12,935 nucleotides of DNA from a bacterium (GCA_030637775.1 DAOWFY010000123.1:1-12935), one strand, 5' to 3'. Shown: positions 1-5,937, counted from the first letter of the stretch. Notes: a model not told the origin generated them from the letters alone. Program-made: numbers and translations.

Positions 1-540
1 CTTTGTAAAATTCCCCGAGGAAGGGTCTATCGAGGAAGTTTTGTAGGTAATATTACCATTAACTTCCGGTGTCCCAGCACTCGTAGCAATAATGTCTGCA
101 TACACCGCATGCTTATTAAAGGCTTCGGCAATGCCATCTCCAGGATTACCATCAGCGGCAACAGGATTGTTACCTCTAACATTTACCCTTATTTTCCTTA
201 TTCTTCCCTTGCATTTACCCTCTGATTCTAACCATAAAGTATTATTACCGACAACATCATTGAATGTAACTGTATAGGTTCCTCCACCAAATGGTACGTC
301 AGTTAAAGTTCCATCTGAATACTGTTCAGTTGCAGAAGCATATTCCAGATAATTCATCCGATAAAGGGCATCGGCGAGGCCGGCTTCGGCAAGATTTAAG
401 GCGATGGCCCGATCCTTATAGAAATGGGCTCTTTTGTAGGCAGAGGTAGAGAGAACGCTCACCGTTAAAACAAGCATCAAAAAGATAAAGGCCATCAGAA
501 GGGCCACAATCATCGCCACCCCTTTATTATTAGTTTTCAT
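1..540 (-). CDS. PilX-like pilus assembly protein (3' end outside window)
   Basis: The reading frame opens with ATG at 540-538 and stays open for 180 codons to the window edge, so the C-terminus is missing. The start is MKTNNKGVAMIVALLMAFIF, followed by a hydrophobic helix to about residue 30 and then a polar stretch with the sequence LNLAEAGLADALYRM near residues 47-61. A short basic start, GVAMIVALL and a downstream AEAGL segment are the signature of the PilX N-terminal family, minor components of type IV pili or type II secretion pseudopili. The rest, rich in Gly, Thr, Asn and Asp, looks like a beta-rich extracytoplasmic domain. It is the last visible gene of a run of prepilin-like genes, 52 bp after the GspG-like one, so co-transcription is likely. 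No strong Shine-Dalgarno sequence precedes the ATG. The family call is good; the specific role is not known. Confidence 0.85.
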   Translation of the reverse strand, partial: MKTNNKGVAMIVALLMAFIFLMLVLTVSVLSTSAYKRAHFYKDRAIALNLAEAGLADALYRMNYLEYASATEQYSDGTLTDVPFGGGTYTVTFNDVVGNNTLWLESEGKCKGRIRKIRVNVRGNNPVAADGNPGDGIAEAFNKHAVYADIIATSAGTPEVNGNITYKTSSIDPSSGNFTK

Positions 541-592
541 TTTACTAAATCCCGGCATTGAAGTTAAAAAGGTTACTATAAAAATTTAGTTC

Positions 593-1174
593 TTATTTAA
601 ATTTATAGAGCAGGTCATCATCACTAGCGGCAGGGGTCGGCGGATCAGGGTCTATTGCAGCCGCTATATTGGTGCTGAAATTTCCATCTGGACCAGCAGA
701 ATAGATAACCATAACTTCCCTAACACTATTGTAACCTAACCAATAAAATTTGTTCCAAGGGTCTAAAGGTGCATTATATTGAGCGTCAGTTGCAGCTCCC
801 CCAGTATAGGTTGTGTCAGGTTGATAAGTAGTGTAAGGACCATCCCAAACATCGCTAGTAATAGGATCAGGAGTAGTAACTGTACCATCATACTCTCTAA
901 TATTACCCGCTACATCAGCATCTGCATCAGTCTTCTCATAATCTCCCAACCTCACATAATTTGCGGTATCCAAATAAATCATCCCACCGGTGGAGGCGAG
1001 GGAGGCGAGTTCGGCCTGGGCTTTGTTGACGGCGGCTTTCTTGCGGGCACGATTGACCGCGGGAACCAGCATCGCAGCCAAAATGGCAACTATTGCCATC
1101 ACCACCACCAACTCTATCATCGTAAATCCCTGCTTACTACATGCAGGGACAGGCCCTTTATTTCTCTCATCCAT
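593..1174 (-). CDS. GspG-like type II secretion/type IV pilus pseudopilin
   Basis: The protein has 193 residues. A 16-residue leader ends in SKQG and is followed by FTMIELVVVMAIVAILAAML, the prepilin peptidase site with Glu at mature position 5 and the hydrophobic polymerisation helix. Late in the chain, PLDPWNKFYWLGYN and later YSAGPDGNFST match the GspG layout, in which a DPW..Y segment is followed by a S.G.DG loop that binds calcium in well-studied GspG proteins. It is longer than classical GspG (about 140 residues) because of an Asp/Thr-rich insert around residues 75-125. It should be processed in the inner membrane and assembled into a pseudopilus. The start is supported by an AGGAG ribosome site five bases upstream. 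The 176-bp gap before it holds two palindromic repeats. An alternative reading is a generic prepilin rather than a true major pseudopilin; no secretion ATPase gene is in the window. Confidence 0.85.
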   Translation of the reverse strand: MDERNKGPVPACSKQGFTMIELVVVMAIVAILAAMLVPAVNRARKKAAVNKAQAELASLASTGGMIYLDTANYVRLGDYEKTDADADVAGNIREYDGTVTTPDPITSDVWDGPYTTYQPDTTYTGGAATDAQYNAPLDPWNKFYWLGYNSVREVMVIYSAGPDGNFSTNIAAAIDPDPPTPAASDDDLLYKFK

Positions 1175-1219
1175 TTCGTCTCCTTTTCTTGTGAATACTT
1201 TGCGGGAAAGGTCTCCAGC

Positions 1220-1243
1220 GGGTTCGATAAATCGAACCCCTAC
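1220..1243 (-). repeat. Short hairpin repeat, stem GGGTTCGA
   Basis: GGGTTCGA (1220-1227), loop TAAA, TCGAACCC (1232-1239), then CTAC (1240-1243). It is an 8-bp perfect stem with a four-base loop and the CTAC tail shared with the copies at 3120-3141, 3147-3168 and 9755-9778. The stem sequence differs in every copy while the architecture is constant. Confidence 0.75.
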
Positions 1244-1253
1244 TCACCCCCAC

Positions 1254-1300
1254 CTATCTCCTCCCCCCTTGAGGGGGAGGATTAAGGAGAGGGGGAGATG
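1254..1300. repeat. G/C-tract palindromic dispersed repeat
   Basis: CCTCCCCC (1260-1267), five-base loop CTTGA, GGGGGAGG (1273-1280), followed by a purine-rich tract containing GGAGAGGGGGAG. Repeats of this kind (CTCTCCCnnnnGGGGGAGAG in a CCC/GGG-rich context) are dispersed in many bacterial genomes. It lies between two genes transcribed in the same direction. Confidence 0.65.
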
Positions 1301-1350
1301 TTTCCCACATCTTCTTGATAAACCAAGCAACTAAAAACTATTGCCAGTCA

Positions 1351-1926
1351 CTACCAGCCGCTGGAGATAATGACTGAATTACCACTAGTATCGTATGCTA
1401 CATTGCCTGGAATTGTAGGACTAGATTTTTTAATATCATTCTTTCTAACCCAGTGGCTGCTGCCATCAAGATAGAAAACATTAATTCCGGTTTTGTGATT
1501 ATCAATTTTATTATCACTTACTACCGGGTCGGTGTCTTTATAGCCTACCTTTAATTTATAGACATAGGCATAACTATCTTCAATGGTAGTTGTATCTAAA
1601 TCTGATGGCTGCGGTTTTTTAGATGGGCACCAGAAGGTCTCGGGGGCATCCTTTTTGATATAGTAAGAATAGAGATGTCCTTTCTTATCGGCATCAGTAT
1701 AAGTGGTGGAGCTATATAACGCCTCTTTGCAGTCAGGATAAGATTGAGACCAATCATCGGCATACATCTGAAAGGCAAGTCCAATCTGCCTCAGATTATT
1801 AAAGCATATATGACGCCTTGCATTTCTTCTGGCGGCAGAAAGAGCGGGCAAGAGAATGGCGGTCAAAACAGCCACAATGCCAATGACAATGAGCAATTCC
1901 AAAAGGGTGAACCCTCTATTTTTCAT
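1351..1926 (-). CDS. Prepilin-like protein with H-X9-DG motif (DUF1559-like)
   Basis: The protein has 191 residues. It begins MKNRG then [20 protein letters not shown], a five-residue leader, prepilin peptidase site and Glu5, followed by [20 protein letters not shown] and [15 protein letters not shown]. This start is diagnostic of the PVC-type prepilin family often annotated as DUF1559. Near the C-terminus, His-Lys-Thr-Gly then INVFYLDG gives exactly His, nine residues, Asp-Gly: the H-X9-DG motif. Such proteins are thought to be exported through pseudopilus machinery and occur in large paralogous sets; their function is unknown. The gene starts 19 bp after the DUF2283 gene, with a GAGGAA ribosome site inside the gap. 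Family call is strong; molecular role is not known. Confidence 0.9.
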   Translation of the reverse strand: MKNRGFTLLELLIVIGIVAVLTAILLPALSAARRNARRHICFNNLRQIGLAFQMYADDWSQSYPDCKEALYSSTTYTDADKKGHLYSYYIKKDAPETFWCPSKKPQPSDLDTTTIEDSYAYVYKLKVGYKDTDPVVSDNKIDNHKTGINVFYLDGSSHWVRKNDIKKSSPTIPGNVAYDTSGNSVIISSGW

Positions 1927-1945
1927 TATTTTTCTATGTTCCTCA

Positions 1946-2155
1946 TCAACGAAGACTGACAGAGAGAGGTTTCTCTTTCTTCCCCCTTAGGGCACTGACT
2001 TTCAGAATAGAGAATCCGATGACACCGCCTTGCTTATCAACCTTTTCCATTACGGCGTCGTTCTCTGTCTCTCGGAAATATCCAACCTTCCGTTTAAAGA
2101 GGACCTCAAGATAATCCCCCTCGGGGTCATACCAGACCTTTATCCCTTTTCCCAT
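1946..2155 (-). CDS. DUF2283 family small protein, putative antitoxin-like partner
   Basis: The protein has 69 residues. It begins [19 protein letters not shown] and later has [20 protein letters not shown], the compact DUF2283 pattern: a YDxExDxLyi-like strand pair, then a D.....iG.eil segment. DUF2283 genes are very often found next to small toxin-like genes and are suspected antitoxins, but this has not been shown for most. The ATG at 2155-2153 has a strong GGGGGAG ribosome site and lies inside the end of the preceding small ORF, a 16-base overlap that suggests translational coupling. The partner itself appears to be internally deleted. The C-terminal tail after residue 55 is basic and unstructured-looking. 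Confidence 0.8.
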   Translation of the reverse strand: MGKGIKVWYDPEGDYLEVLFKRKVGYFRETENDAVMEKVDKQGGVIGFSILKVSALRGKKEKPLSVSLR

Positions 2156-2271
2156 AATCTCTCCCCCTTTTTAATCTGCCCAGACATTTCTGGATGGTCA
2201 TCCTCAATATGGGACTCACGTTCAGATTCGAGATGAATAGTATAACCATAGAGATCCTTAAATCTTTTCAT
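2140..2271 (-). pseudogene. Internally deleted toxin-like gene (PBECR2/DUF2283-partner type)
   Basis: An open frame from ATG 2271 to TAA 2140 encodes only 43 residues. Its first two thirds, MKRFKDLYGYTIHLESERES then HIEDDHPEMSGQ, resemble the N-terminus of a roughly 100-residue family (FKDxYGrxirL..ER..HI..HPEM) that is usually encoded just before DUF2283 and, as far as I recall, is annotated as a PBECR2-type RelE-like nuclease fold. Its last residues, [11 protein letters not shown], resemble the C-terminus of the same family (D.IKKGe.LW). The central 50-60 residues are absent, and the two ends are joined in frame. It overlaps the DUF2283 start. The best reading is an in-frame internal deletion that left the partner gene intact. 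I cannot rule out a genuinely short protein. There is no clear ribosome site. Confidence 0.55.
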
Positions 2272-2290
2272 TCAATTCTTATTATGCATT

Positions 2291-3109
2291 TTATGGTCTG
2301 CCGGCCCGATAACGTTTCTTGATCTCGCCAGCCGAAAGGGCAACGTCAAAGATTGCCACCTCGTCGATGAGGCCGTTAAAATAATTTTCACTTAGATCTC
2401 CACCTGAACAAAATCTATCTATCTGGGAAAGAGGAGTAAAACCTGTGGCGGAATTTTCAAAGACACCATTGATATATACTTTTGCCGTGGTTCCTTCTTG
2501 CGTAAATACAACATGTTGCCAATTGCCAACATCAATGTTAGACAAAGAAGATAAAACAGCGAATGGAGTAACATGTTCGCGCATTCTCCAAACACTATTT
2601 CCTGTATAAACACTTCCATAATTGTAAGCGCTGCCAGCGTGGTCTGTAATCTGCATCTCTGCATCCACATTTGGTTTAGCCCAAAATTCAATTGTATAAT
2701 CTCCTCCTAAAACTATTTGTGAAACATCAATATAATCATTGCCATCAAAACTCAAACAGGGTTTGGCAACAAATCTGCCATTTTCAACCAAGGTAGGTTC
2801 ATTTGCTGCTGTGCCGCCGCCAAGTTCCCCATCACAATCCTCAGCAGTATGGCCGATGAGGTCACCTGTATAGGCATAGGCAAGGTTGGCTACCCAGTTA
2901 TCATTATCGCTATCTTCATAAGTTTCTTCAAATGTCCAGTAGGCAACGCAATTTGGGTCATTTTTGTTAGATTGCTTTAATCCACACCAACTGGCATAAT
3001 GAGCTCTTCTTCTGGCGACTTGAAGAGCCGGGAGAAGAAGGGCGGCAAGAGCGGAAATAATGGCAATGACAACGAGCAACTCCAACAGCGTAAAACCTTT
3101 ATTTTTCAT
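2291..3109 (-). CDS. Prepilin-LamG fusion protein
   Basis: The protein has 272 residues. The start MKNKG then FTLLELLVVIAIISALAALL is a short prepilin leader with Glu5 and hydrophobic helix, followed by LLPALQVARRRAHYASWCGL. From about residue 50 to the end it is a LamG/concanavalin-A-like jelly roll: YWTFEE, LSFDGNDYIDVSQ, YTIEFWAKPN, WQHVVFTQEGTTAKVYINGV and finally GLIDEVAIFDVALSAGEIKK. These are the canonical strands of the LamG_3 group, in which the DGxDYI, EFWxK, WxHv and IDEVaifxxaLs elements recur. The jelly-roll fold commonly binds glycans, so the protein may be a pseudopilin-exported surface adhesin or polysaccharide sensor; this is inference. The start is fixed by a near-perfect AAGGAGG ribosome site four bases upstream, directly beside a hairpin repeat. 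Confidence 0.9.
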   Translation of the reverse strand: MKNKGFTLLELLVVIAIISALAALLLPALQVARRRAHYASWCGLKQSNKNDPNCVAYWTFEETYEDSDNDNWVANLAYAYTGDLIGHTAEDCDGELGGGTAANEPTLVENGRFVAKPCLSFDGNDYIDVSQIVLGGDYTIEFWAKPNVDAEMQITDHAGSAYNYGSVYTGNSVWRMREHVTPFAVLSSLSNIDVGNWQHVVFTQEGTTAKVYINGVFENSATGFTPLSQIDRFCSGGDLSENYFNGLIDEVAIFDVALSAGEIKKRYRAGRP

Positions 3110-3119
3110 TTTCCTCCTT

Positions 3120-3141
3120 GCAGAGTAAACTCTGCCACTAC
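3120..3141 (-). repeat. Short hairpin repeat, stem GCAGAG
   Basis: GCAGAG (3120-3125), loop TAAA, CTCTGC (3130-3135), then CACTAC (3136-3141). It is the first of two tandem copies with different stems. The hairpin ends directly beside the ribosome site of the LamG prepilin gene. Confidence 0.8.
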
Positions 3142-3146
3142 AAACA

Positions 3147-3173
3147 GCAAAGCAAGCTTTGCCACTACACTAC
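3147..3173 (-). repeat. Short hairpin repeat, stem GCAAAG, with doubled ACTAC tail
   Basis: GCAAAG (3147-3152), loop CAAG, CTTTGC (3157-3162), C, then ACTAC twice (3164-3168 and 3169-3173). The stop codon of the upstream membrane-protein gene (TAG, 3172-3170 on the minus strand) lies within the tail of this repeat, so the repeat supplies the gene's end. Confidence 0.8.
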
Positions 3174-3628
3174 AGTTTACAGATAAGAAAGGCAATAAGA
3201 ATAAAGTATAACCCTTGAAGTCTAAATAAAATTCTTTCCTGAAAAAGTGTTGCTATCGTTCCTTTGTTCAGCAACCTCCCAATGAGCCTTCTATCTATCC
3301 TGCTCATTAAGTCCGGGTTAAAGATAAAAAGAGTGCCCATAATAAAGGAGAGAGCGAGAGAAACTACTTTAGTTATATTCAGAAGGGAATCAGAAGTGAA
3401 GGAGAAAAGACGGATTAGAGCGAAGAGAACCAATAATGACAGGGTAAACTCTGAGAATTGTAAAAGAGGAGATTGCCTCGCTATCGCTCGCAATGACGGA
3501 CGCCAGGAGGGAGCTGCGCTACCTTCCAGAATTTTCAGGGTAGAATGAATAAGGGGAGTAAATGAAGCTTCTTTTCTAAACTCCTTCCCTAAACCGATAA
3601 GCTCTGCCTCTAACTCTTCTTCTTTCAT
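3170..3628 (-). CDS. Small membrane protein, former partner of an ECF sigma factor
   Basis: The protein has 152 residues. A charged N-terminus (MKEEELEAELIGLGKEFRKE) is followed by about three hydrophobic segments near residues 62-76, 86-104 and 136-150, giving a cytoplasmic head and a small membrane domain. I do not recognise the family. Its position directly downstream of a sigma-70 region-4 remnant resembles ECF sigma/anti-sigma operons, so a membrane-bound sigma regulator is a reasonable guess, but no zinc-finger motif of the classical anti-sigma fold is present. Residues about 35-57 (LEGSAAPSW then RPSLRAIARQSP) are the translation of a dispersed palindromic repeat inserted in frame. The stop codon lies in another repeat. 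The ribosome site is weak (AGAG). With its sigma factor destroyed and its sequence invaded by repeats, the gene may be decaying. Confidence 0.6.
   Translation of the reverse strand: MKEEELEAELIGLGKEFRKEASFTPLIHSTLKILEGSAAPSWRPSLRAIARQSPLLQFSEFTLSLLVLFALIRLFSFTSDSLLNITKVVSLALSFIMGTLFIFNPDLMSRIDRRLIGRLLNKGTIATLFQERILFRLQGLYFILIAFLICKL
3467..3522 (-). repeat. Dispersed palindromic repeat inserted in frame within a coding region
   Basis: On the minus strand the core reads CGTCATTGCGAGCGATAGCG followed by AGGCAATCTCC. This is the widely dispersed GTCATTGCGAGCGAAGCGAGGCAATCTC-type repeat, with ATTGC (3472-3476) and GCAAT (3490-3494) as outer arms. It is preceded on that strand by a second GC-rich segment (GGTAGCGCAGCTCCCTCC). 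The insertion keeps the frame and adds roughly 18-20 residues, including the tell-tale PSLRAIARQSP. Confidence 0.75.
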
Positions 3629-3675
3629 CTCTATATATTTAGTACCATTTTTGATTGAAAAGGTTCATTCGAGAG

Positions 3676-3811
3676 AAGGGGTCAGGTCTCAACATTTGAC
3701 AATTTATTTTAGATGAAGACTATTTTTAAATTAGACAGGTATAGGAGATAATGGCAAACTAATACAATTAAGTTTATAAACGTTTTGTCAAATGTTGAGA
3801 CCTGACCCCTT
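3676..3811. mobile_element. 136-bp MITE-like element with 27-bp perfect terminal inverted repeats
   Basis: The left arm (3676-3702) starts AAGGGGTCAGGTCTCAACAT and ends TTTGACAA; the right arm (3785-3811) is its exact reverse complement. The 82-bp interior is A+T-rich and contains, on the plus strand, TTGACA within the left arm, an AGGAGA ribosome-site-like sequence and ATGGCAAAC followed immediately by a stop. This looks like the 5' end of a transposase gene whose body has been deleted. GGGGTCAGGTC-type ends are, to my knowledge, often seen around REP-associated Y1 transposase genes, but that link is from memory. Flanks show only a near match (CTCTT and CTCTC on the minus strand) that could be a 4-5 bp target duplication. 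It interrupts the 3' end of the sigma-factor remnant. Confidence 0.75.
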
Positions 3812-3905
3812 AAGAGTCTCTTTGCCTTAAAGAGCCGGGACTTAACTGTTCCTTCCTTTATCCGCAAATGCTTGGCAATTTCAGAATAGGTAAGCTCCTC
3901 TAAAT
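3812..3905 (-). pseudogene. Remnant of ECF sigma factor (region 4.2 only)
   Basis: The minus strand from 3906 reads HLEELTYSEIAKHLRIKEGT then VKSRLFKAKRLL, the classic sigma-70 region 4.2 helix-turn-helix (LEgLsYeEIA..L.ip.GTVKSRl.rAr). Regions 2 and 4.1 are missing because the IS66-like element begins at 3906, exactly where the match ends. The 3' end is cut by the MITE-like element at 3811. If that element and one copy of a five-base flank are removed, the frame continues through 3675 to a TAG at 3633-3631, two bases before the ATG of the membrane protein, which supports an original two-gene operon. No sigma sequence is found beyond the other end of the IS (6306 onward). The gene cannot produce a functional sigma factor. 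Confidence 0.8.
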
Positions 3906-3927
3906 GTAATATATTAGCGTCAAAAAG
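3906..3927 (+). repeat. IS66-like element, left terminal inverted repeat
   Basis: 22 bp beginning GTAATATATTAGC and ending GTCAAAAAG; perfect inverted match to the right end. The next base on either side does not pair. Confidence 0.88.
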
Positions 3928-4085
3928 TAATTCCTGCCAAACTCCTCAAACCCCCATCAACTGAAGCATACCACAAATTATTGGAAAAATCAAAAAACGT
4001 TCTTTGCTGTCAAAGCAAGTAGCAATCAACAATTTCAATTTTTGCCATAAGAGATTGTAAATAGTGTATCACCCCCCCCAACCTT

Positions 4086-4104
4086 GTCAAATTTCTAATT
4101 TGAC
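4086..4104. promoter_or_regulatory. Perfect dyad overlapping the -35 box, operator-like
   Basis: GTCAAATT (4086-4093), spacer TCT, AATTTGAC (4097-4104). The right half shares five bases with the TTGACT -35 box. A perfect 8-bp dyad in this position could be the binding site of a dimeric repressor, possibly one encoded by the element; this is inference. Confidence 0.45.
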
Positions 4105-4128
4105 TTTTTATTTTCTTTATGTTATCCT
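4100..4128 (+). promoter_or_regulatory. Predicted sigma-70 promoter of the IS66-like operon
   Basis: TTGACT (4100-4105), 17-bp spacer, TATCCT (4123-4128) with an upstream TG at 4120-4121, an extended -10. Transcription would start near 4135, about 16 bases before the ATG at 4151, and include the AAAAGGA ribosome site. Confidence 0.6.
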
Positions 4129-4150
4129 ATCAATTAAAATTAAAAGGATA

Positions 4151-4468
4151 ATGAGTAAATACTTAAGAGAACGGCAAAAAGAGTTAATAAAAGAGGTCCC
4201 TTCCCTAAAGGGAGTTATTCGGGGAACCTTGAGAGAAGTTTACGCTCCCTGTGGAAAAAGAAACTGCAGGTGTAAGAAAGGATTCCTCCATGGTCCTTAC
4301 TATTACCTTGCGGTCAGAACTAAAGGGAAAACCAAGATGTACTATTTGCCTCACCCTTCTTTAGGAAAGAAAGCAAAAAAGGCAATAGCCCAATACAACA
4401 AACTCTGGAATCTCTTTTGTAAGATCTCCGAAATCAACATTAAGTTATTAAAAGAAGAAAAGAGATGA
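4151..4468 (+). CDS. DUF6788-like small protein encoded upstream of IS66 transposase
   Basis: The protein has 105 residues from the ATG at 4151. I prefer this start because it has an AAAAGGA ribosome site and lies after the promoter; an upstream ATG at 4064 would run through the promoter. The core, RGTLREVYAPCGKRNCRCKK then GFLHGPYYYLAVRTKGK (residues 24-60), is a conserved pattern I associate with DUF6788: Cys34, Cys39, Cys41 and His47 could bind zinc, followed by HGPYYYL. The C-terminus is a basic helix. It overlaps the transposase by four bases (ATGA), so the two are translationally coupled. A role as DNA-binding accessory factor for transposition is likely by context, but the activity of the family is not known to me. 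It does not resemble the classical IS66 TnpA or TnpB. Confidence 0.7.
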   Translation: MSKYLRERQKELIKEVPSLKGVIRGTLREVYAPCGKRNCRCKKGFLHGPYYYLAVRTKGKTKMYYLPHPSLGKKAKKAIAQYNKLWNLFCKISEINIKLLKEEKR

Positions 4469-5937
4469 ACCAAAAAGATACTTTTGAAATCAGATCTAAA
4501 ATTTGCCCAAATAAAGAGGCCTGTCCTTACCTTAACTTTGAAAATCCAGAAAAGGTATTAGCCGAGAGAGATTATCTTAGAGGAAGGGTAGATGAAATGG
4601 AGATCACTTTTAACCTTGCTACTGGAAAGATTAAGTTGTTGTATAAAGAAATTGCTTCCTTAAAAGAAGAAAACACCGCCCTTAAAGCCGAGGCAAAAGA
4701 AGAAAGGAAAAAGATTTATAAACCAGCAAAGAAGGAAAAGGAATCCGGGAAGCCTGGTGCTCCCTTTGGCCATCCAGGAATTACCAGAGAAAAACCGAAA
4801 GAGCCTGATAGGAAAGTATCAGTCCATCTTAAAAATTGCCCTCACTGTAAAGGCAAAGTAAAGAGAATCTACGGAAAAGGCGCTTTTTCTGATCACACCC
4901 AGGAGGATATCGTGATTATAAAAGAAACTATTCTTTTCCGGCATTACAAGTACTGGTGTCCGAAATGTAAAAAAATAGTTGCTGGAATAGGAAAAGGAGA
5001 AATCCCCAGAAGTTATATTGGACCTAATGCTGTCGTAATCAGTAATCTCGCTCACTATGATATTGGTATTCCCTATGAGAAATTGAAGAGATTCTATACC
5101 GACATCTTCAGCCTACCTCTTACTACCGGCGCTCTTATTGGAATGGATAAAAAAGTTGCAGAAAAAGGTATTCCTCTCTACACAGAGTTAGAAAAAAGGA
5201 TAAAGGACTCTTCGGTCAGTTACACCGATGAAACCGGTTGGCCTATCAATGGAGAGCTCCACTGGCTATGGCATGCCGGCAATAAAGAAGTTTCTCTCTA
5301 TACCATAGATAAGCATCGTAGTCATAATGTTGCGGAAAGAATCCTGGGGAAGAATTACAAAGGGATAATTGTCTCTGATTGTCTTGGTGCCTATAATTTA
5401 GTGAAGGCAGGTGCCAAACAGAAATGTATCGCCCATATCTTGCGGGACTTAGATAACTTAACTATCCTCTATCCTGACAATCTTGAAGTTATCGCCTTCT
5501 CCGTCAATTTAGAAAATATCCTGCACGAAGGGTTGGATTTAAAGAAAGATTATGAGAAGAATCAATGTACACTTGATGACCTAAAGGCAAGTAGAGAAGA
5601 TTTAGAGAAGAAACTTGAGGCTTTAACTAGGGTAAAGATTACAAATAAAAAAGCCGAGGCTTTAAGAAAAAGGTTAATCCGGCATAAAAATGAACTCTTC
5701 ACTTTTCTTTCTTATCCAGAGGTGGAACCCACAAATAACTTTGCGGAAAGGCAACTACGCTCCAGTGTAATCTCAAGAAAACTTTCCTTTGGCAATAAAA
5801 CAAAGGCAGGAGCAGATAGACATAGCATAATGATGAGCTTAATTCAGACCGCTAAACTTCGAGATAAGAGTCCAAAAGATTTACTTTTCTCTTTTATCTT
5901 GGCTTCTCCAGAAATAAGAGCACCTACCTTCTGGTAA
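4465..5937 (+). CDS. tnpC: IS66 family transposase
   Basis: The protein has 490 residues. Residues 30-90 form a Lys/Glu-rich coiled coil; 95-107 (GKPGAPFGHPGI) is the conserved GxxxGHxG linker; CPHC (125-128) and CPKC (165-168) form a zinc-binding pair as in the zf-IS66 domain. An extra Cys14-Cys20 pair occurs at the N-terminus. The DDE catalytic domain follows: YTDETGW (Asp255), VSDCLGAY (Asp305) and TNNFAERQLR (Glu428), with the family signatures QKCIAHILRDL and the terminal KLSFGNKTKAG region. All catalytic residues are present and the length is normal, so the enzyme is probably functional. It catalyses cut or copy transfer of the element's ends in the cytoplasm. The start overlaps the stop of the DUF6788-like gene. 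No classical IS66 tnpA/tnpB pair is present; this gene arrangement differs from the archetype. Confidence 0.93.
   Translation: MNQKDTFEIRSKICPNKEACPYLNFENPEKVLAERDYLRGRVDEMEITFNLATGKIKLLYKEIASLKEENTALKAEAKEERKKIYKPAKKEKESGKPGAPFGHPGITREKPKEPDRKVSVHLKNCPHCKGKVKRIYGKGAFSDHTQEDIVIIKETILFRHYKYWCPKCKKIVAGIGKGEIPRSYIGPNAVVISNLAHYDIGIPYEKLKRFYTDIFSLPLTTGALIGMDKKVAEKGIPLYTELEKRIKDSSVSYTDETGWPINGELHWLWHAGNKEVSLYTIDKHRSHNVAERILGKNYKGIIVSDCLGAYNLVKAGAKQKCIAHILRDLDNLTILYPDNLEVIAFSVNLENILHEGLDLKKDYEKNQCTLDDLKASREDLEKKLEALTRVKITNKKAEALRKRLIRHKNELFTFLSYPEVEPTNNFAERQLRSSVISRKLSFGNKTKAGADRHSIMMSLIQTAKLRDKSPKDLLFSFILASPEIRAPTFW

Larger units (their letters stand above)
1175..1350. other. Intergenic region carrying two palindromic repeats
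   Basis: There is no convincing gene between the two prepilin genes. The stretch contains the GGGTTCGA hairpin repeat (1220-1243) and a G/C-tract palindrome (1254-1300), plus the ribosome site of the GspG-like gene. Minus-strand readthrough from the upstream prepilin would transcribe both hairpins, so they could trim or stabilise mRNA between the two genes. Confidence 0.7.
3928..4150 (+). other. IS66-like element left subterminal region
   Basis: No gene is supported in this stretch. It holds a run of C residues (4072-4079), an 8-bp dyad (4086-4104) and the transposition-gene promoter (4100-4128). A frame starting at 4064 runs into the DUF6788-like gene, but its first 29 residues cross the promoter and have no ribosome site. 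Confidence 0.6.

Noticed and set aside
779-1334. Plus-strand frames with His-rich and Ser-rich sequence
   Set aside because: They run antisense to a clear pseudopilin gene and through palindromic repeats; the composition is an artefact.
3120-3173. Possible CRISPR-like repeat array
   Set aside because: The two units are self-complementary hairpins with different stems, there are no spacers of constant length, and no cas genes are present.
4064-4150. Upstream extension of the DUF6788-like gene from an earlier ATG
   Set aside because: It would place the promoter and operator-like dyad inside the coding region, has no ribosome site, and the added residues look like translated A+T-rich non-coding DNA.
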